A DNA stretch of 64,000 bases, taken from contig CP121313.1 in NCBI GenBank assembly GCA_043513815.1, forward strand, positions 1,860,001 to 1,924,000. The letters run 5' to 3'. Numbering within the stretch: position 1 is the stretch's first letter; each line of letters begins with the position of its first letter. Below the pieces are notes generated by a model. That model ran no database searches, was not told the DNA's origin, and was given only the letters and a program-made list of their open reading frames with translations. Positions 57,040-64,000 of the stretch are shown here, in pieces. This DNA is from JANQIO01 sp043513815 (GTDB taxonomy: Bacteria; Pseudomonadota; Gammaproteobacteria; Pseudomonadales; Halieaceae). Both the position numbers and the translations under genes were made by a program.

Positions 57040-59528
57040 CCGGATACGAAGACCTGGCCGGTGACGCGCTGCTGCAGTCCTGGATTGCAGCGCCCCCGGA
57101 AGACAGCGAGGCCCTCGAGTTGGCGAACTTTGCCGACACCGCTCAGCTCGCCGCCGCCGCGGCGCGCTCGCGCGACCTCGGCCACGGCACGCTGGTGAGT
57201 TATTCTCGGAAGGTCTTCATTCCTCTGACCCACCTGTGCCGCGATGTCTGCCACTACTGTACCTTTGCCCAGACGCCGCGTCATATCCCCCAGGCTTACC
57301 TGCCGGTGGATGAGGTGCTGGAGCAGGTGCGGGCGGCGGGCGAACTGGGTTGCCAGGAAGCCCTGTTTACGCTGGGCGAGCGACCTGAATTGCGTTACCG
57401 GGCGGCGCGCGATGCGCTGGCGACGATGGGCTTTGCCTCGACGCTGGAATACCTGACCCACGTCGCCGGCCGCGTGCTCGCCGAAACGGGTGTGCTCCCG
57501 CACATAAATGCCGGCTGTATGGAAGATGACGAAATGCTTGCCCTGCGCGAGGTGTCTGCCTCCATGGGCATCATGCTGGAGTCGGCCTCTGATCGTCTGT
57601 GTGAAAAGGGAATGCCTCACTACGGCTCGCCTGACAAGGCGCCTACGCGACGGCTGGAAACCATTGAGCGAGCGGGCCGGCTGAAGGTGCCTTTTACCTC
57701 CGGCATATTGATTGGTATTGGCGAGACCCGTCGCGAGCGTATCGAGTCGCTGCTGGCCCTGCGCGCCAGCCATCGTCGCTACGGCCACCTGCAGGAAGTC
57801 ATCATCCAGAATTTCCGCGCCAAGCCCGGAACACTGATGGCCCAGGCCCCGGAGCCTGACCTTGAGGATTTGCTGTGGACTATCGCTGCCGCCCGCCTGC
57901 TGTTCGGCCCGGAGATGAATATCCAGGCCCCGCCGAATTTGAGTCCCGGTGTGCTGCCCCAGCTTGTCGCTGCCGGTATCAACGATTGGGGTGGGGTGTC
58001 TCCGGTGACCCCGGATTTTGTGAATCCCGAGGCGCCCTGGCCGCACCTGGAGCAACTGGCGTCAGAAACTGCTGCCGCCGGCAAGTTCCTGACGCCCCGG
58101 CTTACGCTTTATCCCGCCTACGCCACAGCGCCGGAAGAGTGGCTGCATGAGGCTGTGCGCGAAGCGGTTCTGCAGGCGTCTGACGCCGAGGGACTGGCGC
58201 GCACCGATGCCTGGACGCCTGGTGCCGATATGGCGCCGCCGGCGGCGGTGCTCGAGCAACTGCGTGCGGTGCCTGCAGAGGCTGAGGTCGATCCGGCGTT
58301 AGTCGATATCGTGGCACGCTGTCGCGACGGTGCGGCCCTCTCGGAAGCGGATGTGGAGCGCCTGTTCCGTGCCCGCGGTCCTGAGTTGGCCTGGGTCTGC
58401 AGGCAAGCGGATTCCCTCAGGCGTGAACTGCACGGTGACCGGGTGTCCTTCGCCGTAAACCGCAACATCAACTACACCAATATCTGTTACTTCAAGTGCC
58501 AGTTCTGCGCCTTTTCCAAGGGCAAGCTCAGTGAAAACCTGCGTGGCCGCCCCTACGACCTCGATGCTGCAGAAATAGCCCGTCGTTGCAGTGAGGCCTG
58601 GTCACGCGGTGCCACCGAAGTCTGTATGCAGGGCGGCATCCATCCGGAGTACACCGGGCAGACTTACCTGGACATTCTCTCCACGGTGAAAGCGGCGACG
58701 CCGAACATGCACGTGCATGCCTTTTCACCGCTGGAAGTGTGGCAGGGGGCCCATACTCTGGGGCTGTCGCTGGAAGACTACCTGCGGCAGTTGAAGCAGG
58801 CGGGCCTTGGCACTTTGCCAGGCACGGCGGCGGAGATACTGGACGATGAGGTGCGGGCTGTAATTTGTCCTGACAAGATCAACTCCGAGCAGTGGCTGGA
58901 GGTCATGGAAACAGCGCACCGGGTCGGATTCCGGACCACGGCCACCATCATGTACGGCCATGTGGAACACCCGCGGCACTGGGCCCGCCATCTCCTGCGG
59001 GTGCGTGCGCTGCAGCAACGCACCGGTGGCTTTACTGAACTGGTGCCCTTGCCTTTCGTGCACATGGAAGCGCCGATGTATCTGAAGGGGAAGGCACGCA
59101 AGGGCCCCACATTCCGTGAGGCGATCCTGATGCACGCGGTCGGCCGCCTCGCCCTCTATCCCTATCTGGAGAATATCCAGGCCTCCTGGGTCAAGATGGG
59201 TGAAGCCGGGGTTGCGGCCTGCCTCGACGCCGGCTGCAACGACCTCGGCGGCACCCTGATGAACGAGAGTATTACCCGGGCCGCCGGCGCCGCCCATGGC
59301 CAGGAGTGGCCACTGGCGGAGATCGAGGAATTCCTGCAGGACTGCGGGCGAGAGCCCTGGCTGCGCGATACCCGTTACGCGCCCGCACCCAGCGAGCGTC
59401 GTGACACGGCGCTGGCGGGGAAACCCCTGGAAGCGGTGGTCAATACCCCGGCTAAACGCTACGAGCGCAAGGGCGGGAAAGGTCCGGCGCTGCTGCGCAA
59501 TAGCGTCATCGGCAGCGACCGGGGCTGA
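57036..59528 (+). CDS. fbiC: Fo synthase, CofG-CofH fusion
   Basis: An 830 aa fusion of the two radical-SAM enzymes that build the deazaflavin Fo from tyrosine and a ribityl-pyrimidine. The N-terminal CofG half has 'CRDVCHYCTFAQTP' near residue 68. The C-terminal CofH half has 'CYFKCQFCAFSKGK' around residue 487. Both also have SAM-binding regions ('VCMQGGIHPEYTGQTYLDIL'). The two-domain FbiC layout is that of Actinobacteria; archaea use two genes. ATG 57036 overlaps cofC. It is the last gene of the operon, with ung starting three bases later. Confidence 0.96.
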   Translation: MTGYEDLAGDALLQSWIAAPPEDSEALELANFADTAQLAAAAARSRDLGHGTLVSYSRKVFIPLTHLCRDVCHYCTFAQTPRHIPQAYLPVDEVLEQVRAAGELGCQEALFTLGERPELRYRAARDALATMGFASTLEYLTHVAGRVLAETGVLPHINAGCMEDDEMLALREVSASMGIMLESASDRLCEKGMPHYGSPDKAPTRRLETIERAGRLKVPFTSGILIGIGETRRERIESLLALRASHRRYGHLQEVIIQNFRAKPGTLMAQAPEPDLEDLLWTIAAARLLFGPEMNIQAPPNLSPGVLPQLVAAGINDWGGVSPVTPDFVNPEAPWPHLEQLASETAAAGKFLTPRLTLYPAYATAPEEWLHEAVREAVLQASDAEGLARTDAWTPGADMAPPAAVLEQLRAVPAEAEVDPALVDIVARCRDGAALSEADVERLFRARGPELAWVCRQADSLRRELHGDRVSFAVNRNINYTNICYFKCQFCAFSKGKLSENLRGRPYDLDAAEIARRCSEAWSRGATEVCMQGGIHPEYTGQTYLDILSTVKAATPNMHVHAFSPLEVWQGAHTLGLSLEDYLRQLKQAGLGTLPGTAAEILDDEVRAVICPDKINSEQWLEVMETAHRVGFRTTATIMYGHVEHPRHWARHLLRVRALQQRTGGFTELVPLPFVHMEAPMYLKGKARKGPTFREAILMHAVGRLALYPYLENIQASWVKMGEAGVAACLDAGCNDLGGTLMNESITRAAGAAHGQEWPLAEIEEFLQDCGREPWLRDTRYAPAPSERRDTALAGKPLEAVVNTPAKRYERKGGKGPALLRNSVIGSDRG

Positions 59529-59531
59529 GCC

Positions 59532-60236
59532 TTGGGCGAGGCCGGGATTCAACTGGAGGCCAGCTGGCTGGCGCGGCTGCAGGACGAATTCGAGCAGCCC
59601 TACATGCAATCCCTCAAGCACTTCCTGCGAGAGGAAAAAGCCGCCGGCAAGGTGATTTTCCCCCCGGGGCAGGAGATGTTTGCGGCCTTCGATCACACGC
59701 CGCTGGACAAGGTGCGGGTAGTGATACTCGGCCAGGATCCCTACCATGGGCCCCGTCAGGCCCATGGGCTGTGTTTTTCAGTCCGGCCCGGCGTGTCACT
59801 GCCACCCTCACTGGTCAATATCTACAAGGAGCTGGAGCAGGATCTGGGTATCCCTGCGGCGAACCACGGCTGTCTCACCCACTGGGCCGACCAGGGGGTG
59901 TTGCTGCTCAACAGCGTGTTGAGCGTGGAGCAGGGTAACGCTGCGTCTCACCAGGGCAAGGGCTGGGAACAGTTCACAGATCGCGCGATCGAAATCGTCA
60001 ATCGGGATTGTGAACACGTCGTGTTCATGTTGTGGGGCGCCTATGCCCAGCGCAAGGGGGCGGTGATCGACGGACAGCGGCACTGCGTGTTGCGGGCTCC
60101 CCATCCGTCGCCGCTGAGCGCACATCGCGGCTTCCTGGGCTGTCGTCACTTCAGCCAGGCCAATGACTACTTGCGGGCAAACGGCCGCCTGCCAGTAGAC
60201 TGGCAGCTACCTGTTCAGCCGGTGTCCAACGAGTAG
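59532..60236 (+). CDS. ung: Uracil-DNA glycosylase
   Basis: A 234 aa family 1 UDG, excising uracil from DNA. The water-activating motif GQDPYHGP and the DNA-intercalation motif 'HPSPLSAHRGFLG' are intact, as is 'LLNSVLSVEQGNAASHQGKG'. TTG 59532 gives the usual length; the next ATG would cut the conserved N-terminus. It may read through from fbiC but has no functional link to F420. The end overlaps convergent ygfZ by 22 bases. Confidence 0.95.
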   Translation: MGEAGIQLEASWLARLQDEFEQPYMQSLKHFLREEKAAGKVIFPPGQEMFAAFDHTPLDKVRVVILGQDPYHGPRQAHGLCFSVRPGVSLPPSLVNIYKELEQDLGIPAANHGCLTHWADQGVLLLNSVLSVEQGNAASHQGKGWEQFTDRAIEIVNRDCEHVVFMLWGAYAQRKGAVIDGQRHCVLRAPHPSPLSAHRGFLGCRHFSQANDYLRANGRLPVDWQLPVQPVSNE

Positions 60237-61120
60237 GGCAGGGCGTGAAAGCTGAGGGCGTTACCCGCCAGTTCGGCGCCGGTTTCGGCGGCATCACGAG
60301 TCACTGACGCCAGCATCCACGCACATCCATCATCGTCGCGGGCGCAGTTGACGACCTGGCCGATGTTCTTGTCGCTGCCGGCAGCGAACAGCCCATCGCC
60401 GGGGCTGATTGCGCCGGCGTATTCGGTGGACGCCAATACCATGGGCCGCTTGACCTGGCCGCGGTAGTGCATGCGGGCCACGACTTCCTGGCCGGTGTAG
60501 CAGCCCTTGCTGAAGCTGATGCGATCGACGGCCTGGTAGTTCAGCATCTGTGGCAGGAAAGCGCCGCTGGTGCTGCCTGTGACGTGGCCGATGCCGGCGC
60601 GAATCTCCTGTAACTGAAAGGCCTCGCCGTGCACGACTTCGACGCCTGGCAGCGATGATTCAAAGGCCTCTGCTTCGGCTGCCGGCAGGCTGACTTCGAA
60701 GACATCAGCTACCTCGGAGGCCACCCAATGCTGCTGCCCCCGGCGCCAGGCCATGTTCGCGGTCGCAGAGTCAGCGGCGGCGATTTCCGCAGCCCGCTCT
60801 CCCCACAGGGCGAAATGACACCATTCGTCCGCCGCACGCAGCTCGGACCTGGAGAACAGTATGTATTTGGTAAAGGTATCCCGGGCCGCCGGCAGGCAGC
60901 TGGCCTCAAGCACCATCAGCATTCGCTCGCTGTCCCGCTGCAGAAGCCTGAAGTCACACACCATGCGGCCCTGGGGGTTGCAGTAGGCGCCCACCAGGCT
61001 GCGGGTTTCGCTGAGCTGGTTCAGGTCGCAGGTAGTCTGCCCCTGGAGGAAGCTGCGAGTGTCGGGGCCCTCAAATTCGAGAGCCGCACGGAAGGGAAGT
61101 CTGGCCAGGTAAGTTGTCAC
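60215..61120 (-). CDS. ygfZ: tRNA-modifying/iron-sulfur protein YgfZ
   Basis: A 301 aa folate-binding YgfZ, used in iron-sulfur enzyme (MiaB-type) maintenance. The signature is 'KGCYTGQEVVARMHYRGQVK' near residue 200, with 'EFEGPDTRSFLQGQTTCDLN' at the start. GTG 61120 gives the usual length. sdhE begins divergently about 50 bases away. Confidence 0.93.
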   Translation of the reverse strand: MTTYLARLPFRAALEFEGPDTRSFLQGQTTCDLNQLSETRSLVGAYCNPQGRMVCDFRLLQRDSERMLMVLEASCLPAARDTFTKYILFSRSELRAADEWCHFALWGERAAEIAAADSATANMAWRRGQQHWVASEVADVFEVSLPAAEAEAFESSLPGVEVVHGEAFQLQEIRAGIGHVTGSTSGAFLPQMLNYQAVDRISFSKGCYTGQEVVARMHYRGQVKRPMVLASTEYAGAISPGDGLFAAGSDKNIGQVVNCARDDDGCAWMLASVTRDAAETGAELAGNALSFHALPYSLDTG

Positions 61121-61172
61121 GGCGGCTATGATAGGTGCTGCTTTGGGCTCTGTCAGCTCTTATACTGCCGGC

Positions 61173-61430
61173 ATGGAGTCTGACCTCGAATACAACCGTA
61201 CCCTCTGGGCCAGCCGACGCGGCATGCTGGAGCTGGACCTGGTGCTTGGACCCTTTGTCAGGGAGGCCTACCGCGAGCTGTCCAGCGACGACCGTGCCCG
61301 CTACCGGGCACTGCTGGAATGCGAAGACCAGGAGCTGTTTGGCTGGTTTCTCGGCCGGCTGCGTCCTGAGGACGCGGAGCTGTCGAAAATTGTCGACACC
61401 GTACTGGCGTTTACCCACCGCAAGACTTGA
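61173..61430 (+). CDS. sdhE: Succinate dehydrogenase assembly factor SdhE
   Basis: An 85 aa SdhE/SDHAF2 protein, which helps attach FAD to succinate dehydrogenase. The RGxxE-type motif is 'SRRGMLELDLVLGPFVREAY' and the helix bundle ends with 'ECEDQELFGWFLGRLRPEDA'. It is divergent from ygfZ, as in enterics. ygfX overlaps its end in another frame. Confidence 0.93.
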   Translation: MESDLEYNRTLWASRRGMLELDLVLGPFVREAYRELSSDDRARYRALLECEDQELFGWFLGRLRPEDAELSKIVDTVLAFTHRKT

Positions 61431-61911
61431 GTTCGCCTGGTCTGCCCGCGCTCTGGCGCAGGCGGCGGGTGCGCTGGCTGGTTTGATGCTGGCGTTCTGC
61501 TGGCTGCGGCTGGCATTGAGGGTCGCTGCAGAGTCACTTGCGCTTCTACAGATTTTACTCCAGCTCTGGCCGGCGCTGGCGGGCTGTCTGCTGCTCAGCA
61601 TTGCGGTAGGGCGGTACCGTCGACAGACTGCCGGGAAATCCCTGCGGTTTGACGGTCGTCGCTGGTTCGGTGCCGGCGGGGAACCCACGACCATACAGCT
61701 AGCCTATGCGGGAGAGCGCCTGATAGCGGCACGCGTTGACAGTGGCGGTCAGCGGCATCGGCTGCTGTTGCTGCGTGCTCATGTCGAACGCGAAAGCTGG
61801 CGCCGGATCAGGCTCGGCCTGCTCGCGGGTGCTGCGGCCCCTGACGCCTCTCAGTCACCGCCAGGTGGGGTCAAGATCGTGTCGCCGGCTTCTGAGTCCA
61901 GCGCTGGATAA
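61390..61911 (+). CDS. ygfX: YgfX-like inner-membrane protein
   Basis: The frame overlaps sdhE and has two hydrophobic segments ('ALAGLMLAFCWLRLALRVAA', 'WPALAGCLLLSIAVGRYRRQ') followed by a beta-rich tail, the layout of YgfX (CptA), an SdhE partner. No ATG precedes the conserved 'LEFAW' stretch. TTG 61390, with GGAG ten bases upstream, would give 173 aa; ATG 61486 would drop the first part. Start is uncertain. The 3' end overlaps convergent nadB by 61 bases. Confidence 0.65.
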   Translation: MSTPYWRLPTARLEFAWSARALAQAAGALAGLMLAFCWLRLALRVAAESLALLQILLQLWPALAGCLLLSIAVGRYRRQTAGKSLRFDGRRWFGAGGEPTTIQLAYAGERLIAARVDSGGQRHRLLLLRAHVERESWRRIRLGLLAGAAAPDASQSPPGGVKIVSPASESSAG

Positions 61912-63434
61912 TCCAGGGTGTAGTGCAGGCCGCGGCTTTCGCGTCGTGCGATGGCACAGTTGATCATCAGCTCCGCTACTGTGGCCAGGTTGCGAAGTTC
62001 CAGCAGGTCATTGCTCACCTTGTAGTTGCTGTAGTACTCGACGATTTCACCCTGCAACATCTCGACCCGGTGTCTGGCGCGAGCCAGCCGTTTGTCGGTG
62101 CGAACGATCCCGACGTAATCCCACATGAACCGGCGTAGTTCGTCCCAGTTGTGGGAGATCACCACATCTTCGTCGGAGTCTGTCACCTGGCTCTCGTCCC
62201 AGTCCGGGGCGGCCGCGAATTCCGGTGCTCCCGGCAGCTGGTCGCTGATATCCGAGGCCGCGGCGTGGGCGTAGACGAGGCACTCCAGCAAGGAATTGCT
62301 GGCCATTCGGTTGGCGCCGTGCAAGCCGGTGCAGGTGGTCTCACCGATCGCGTAAAGCCCCGGCAGGTCGGTTTGTCCGCGCTTGTCCACCAGTACGCCG
62401 CCACAGGTGTAGTGGGCAGCCGGCACCACGGGAATTGGCTCCCGGGTGATATCAATGCCAAAGTCCAGGCAGCGGCGGTGTACGGTTGGAAAGTGCGTCT
62501 GCAGAAAGCGTGCCGGCTGGTGGCTGATATCCAGGTAAACGCAGTCGCTGCCGGTACGCTTCATCTCGTGGTCAATAGCGCGCGCCACCACGTCCCGGGG
62601 AGCAAGCTCACCGCGCTCGTCAAAGCGATCCATGAACCGTGTGCCGTCCGGCAGTTGCAAGCGCCCGCCTTCGCCGCGCAGGGCCTCGGTGATGAGGAAG
62701 GATTTGGCCCGGGGGTGATACAGGCAGGTGGGGTGGAACTGGTTGAACTCAAGGTTGGCCACCCGGCAGCCGGCGCGCCATGCCATGGCGATGCCATCGC
62801 CACTGGCACCGTCCGGGTTGCTGGTATACAGGTAGGCCTTGCTCGCGCCGCCGGTAGCAAGCACCACAAATCGCGCCTGGTGGAGATTGACCTTGCCGGT
62901 CGACCGGTCCAGCACGTAGGCACCCTGGCAGCGGCCGTTAACGCGAACCAGGTCCACAGCGACGCCGTCGGTGACGATGTCGACGTTGTCGCGGGCCAGT
63001 GTGCGTTCTACCAGCACCTCCGAGATCGCGCGGCCGGTGGCGTCGGCGGCATGGATAACGCGCCGCTGGCTGTGGCCGCCTTCCCGGGTCAGGTGGTATT
63101 CGCTGTGCTTGGGTGTCTCGCGGCGGTCGAATTCGACGCCCTGGCTCACCAGCCACTCGACTACCTCCGCGCCCTGGCTGACCACGAACTCCACCACGTC
63201 CCTATGACACAGGCCAACCCCCGCGGCGAGTGTGTCCTCGACGTGGGATTCAATGGTGTCGTCACTGTCGAGCACTGCCGCCATGCCGCCCTGCGCCCAG
63301 AAGGTCGAGCCCTGGGTCAGCTCTCCTTTGCTGAGCACGGCAATCGACAGGGAAGTCGGCAGGCGCAGTGCGAGAGACAGGCCGGCGGCGCCACTGCCAA
63401 TAATAAGAACATCGTGTTGAAAGCGTTGGGGCAT
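61851..63434 (-). CDS. nadB: L-aspartate oxidase
   Basis: A 527 aa flavoprotein that oxidises aspartate to iminoaspartate in NAD synthesis. FAD motif 'VLIIGSGAAGLSLALRL' at the N-terminus; active-site stretches 'NLEFNQFHPTCLYHPRAKSF', 'PAAHYTCGGVLVDKRGQTDL' and 'GETTCTGLHGANRMASNSLL'. ATG 63434 gives the conserved N-terminus; the upstream frame is rejected. It is divergent from rpoE, the normal order in Pseudomonas-type genomes. Confidence 0.96.
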   Translation of the reverse strand: MPQRFQHDVLIIGSGAAGLSLALRLPTSLSIAVLSKGELTQGSTFWAQGGMAAVLDSDDTIESHVEDTLAAGVGLCHRDVVEFVVSQGAEVVEWLVSQGVEFDRRETPKHSEYHLTREGGHSQRRVIHAADATGRAISEVLVERTLARDNVDIVTDGVAVDLVRVNGRCQGAYVLDRSTGKVNLHQARFVVLATGGASKAYLYTSNPDGASGDGIAMAWRAGCRVANLEFNQFHPTCLYHPRAKSFLITEALRGEGGRLQLPDGTRFMDRFDERGELAPRDVVARAIDHEMKRTGSDCVYLDISHQPARFLQTHFPTVHRRCLDFGIDITREPIPVVPAAHYTCGGVLVDKRGQTDLPGLYAIGETTCTGLHGANRMASNSLLECLVYAHAAASDISDQLPGAPEFAAAPDWDESQVTDSDEDVVISHNWDELRRFMWDYVGIVRTDKRLARARHRVEMLQGEIVEYYSNYKVSNDLLELRNLATVAELMINCAIARRESRGLHYTLDYPALDSEAGDTILTPPGGD

Positions 63435-63567
63435 CGGTGACTTGTCGGGGCTGTGTAGGGTCGTGATTTGGTGTATTTTAGGCCGTCCATGCGCTGCTCT
63501 TCCCGCGATGGAAGGAGCCGGCGCAAGCGCGTCTTGAACAAACATGATACGCAGCAGGGAATCGAAA

Positions 63568-63595
63568 GGAACTTTTTTATTTTCCTGCAATCAGA
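63568..63595 (+). promoter_or_regulatory. Sigma-E/AlgU-type autoregulatory promoter of rpoE
   Basis: GGAACTT (63568-63574), a 16-base T-rich spacer and TCAGA (63591-63595) match the GAACTT-N16-TCtGA promoter read by RpoE/AlgU itself. It would give a leader of about 20 bases before the rpoE start. Confidence 0.72.
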
Positions 63596-63619
63596 CTTGC
63601 CGGGATTAAGGGGGCATCA

Positions 63620-64000
63620 TTGGCTGCGGCCGAAACAGACCAGCAGTTGGTAGAACGGGTACAGGCCGGTGACAAGCGAGCCTTTGATCTTCTGGTATTG
63701 AAATACCAACCGAAGATTCTTGGGTTGGTGTCACGCTATGTGCACGACAGCCATGAAGTGCAGGACGTCACCCAGGAGGCTTTTATCAAGGCCTATCGGG
63801 CACTCCCGCGGTTCCGCGGTGACAGCGCTTTTTACACCTGGCTTTACCGCATCGCTATCAATACCGCCAAGAATCACCTGGTATCTCGCGGCCGTCGGCC
63901 GCCCGGTAGCGATATCGAGGTGGCGGATGCCGAGCATTACGAGAATGGCGGTGCGCTCCGTGATATGGAAAACCCGGAGAACATGCTGTTCAGCCGCGAG
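63620..64000 (+). CDS. rpoE: RNA polymerase sigma factor RpoE (partial)
   Basis: The first 127 codons of the extracytoplasmic stress sigma factor (RpoE/AlgU). The frame starts at TTG 63620 after AAGGGGG and reads 'LVERVQAGDKRAFDLLVLKY', then 'DVTQEAFIKAYRALPRFRGD' and 'FYTWLYRIAINTAKNHLVSR', the sigma region 2 core and -10-recognition helices. Region 4 lies beyond the window edge. It is divergent from nadB; mucA/rseA would be expected downstream outside the window. Confidence 0.95.
   Translation, partial: MAAAETDQQLVERVQAGDKRAFDLLVLKYQPKILGLVSRYVHDSHEVQDVTQEAFIKAYRALPRFRGDSAFYTWLYRIAINTAKNHLVSRGRRPPGSDIEVADAEHYENGGALRDMENPENMLFSRE

Noticed and set aside
57009..59765. Two long minus-strand frames (57009-58055 and 58725-59765)
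   Set aside because: They lie antisense to fbiC and carry no recognisable domain; GC-rich third positions explain them.
62151..63440. Plus-strand frame of more than 400 codons
   Set aside because: It is antisense to nadB, whose active-site motifs are clear.
1..64000. Mobile elements, prophage or integrons
   Set aside because: No transposase, integrase, recombinase or terminal repeats were found; the F420 operon shows no flanking element.

Overview
The window is GC-rich, densely coded DNA from a gammaproteobacterium. Landmarks are pepA-holC-valS, sdhE-ygfX next to nadB, nadB divergent from rpoE, and hemN-fnr-ccoNOQPGHIS. The many small conserved hypotheticals, the TonB receptor and the aromatic/steroid-ring enzymes suggest a marine Halieaceae (OM60/NOR5)-type bacterium; that placement is an inference from gene content. 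I saw no rRNA, tRNA, CRISPR array, transposase, integrase or prophage. No gene-free stretch exceeds 300 bases. The longest (about 16341-16631, 28629-28911 and 511-760) hold only the short sites listed.

Layout. 1-6.7 kb: small housekeeping genes (YciH, SlyX, two cold-shock-domain proteins), then valS, a holC/valS remnant and pepA on the minus strand. 6.8-13.4 kb: a large HExxH lipoprotein, an RDD protein, a two-component system, a repeat protein and a frameshifted AraC regulator. 13.4-16.3 kb: bolA, trhO and an AruI-like TPP decarboxylase. 16.6-25.4 kb: TonB receptor, secreted serine protease, MarR regulator with a class III transaminase, two membrane proteins and a 2-hydroxyacid dehydrogenase. 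25.5-32.3 kb: a DHRS1-like SDR, an HsaA-like flavin monooxygenase with an HsaD-like C-C hydrolase, then a tight five-gene run (GST, TauE-like, RarD, GFA, MliC lipoprotein). 32.4-35.0 kb: pckG and ompW. 35.0-46.5 kb: a full cbb3 oxidase locus on the minus strand, hemN-fnr-(Yip1)-ccoNOQP-ccoG-ccoH-ccoI-ccoS-(TauE/SafE-like). 46.7-52.7 kb: an extradiol dioxygenase, then DUF1631 / GGDEF-EAL / LuxR on the minus strand. 52.9-59.5 kb: an SDR, divergent from a coenzyme F420 operon. 59.5-64.0 kb: ung, ygfZ, sdhE, ygfX, nadB and the start of rpoE.

How the genes work together. The F420 operon (npdG-cofE-cofD-cofC-fbiC, overlapping or closely spaced) contains the dedicated F420 biosynthesis steps plus an NADPH:F420 oxidoreductase, so this cell probably makes and reduces F420, which is rare in Gammaproteobacteria. 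The cbb3 block contains the oxidase, its maturation factors, an FNR/Anr-type regulator and hemN. FNR-like boxes lie upstream of hemN and ompW, so the regulator probably ties microaerobic respiration, heme synthesis and an outer-membrane channel together. The HsaA-, HsaD- and extradiol-dioxygenase-like proteins, though about 18 kb apart, could serve one ring-cleavage route.

Three coding regions are broken: holC/valS (two deletion junctions, one with a frameshift), an AraC regulator (one extra base) and DUF1631-GGDEF-EAL (in-frame TAA). valS is normally essential, so at least that break must be an assembly error or be compensated elsewhere in the genome.
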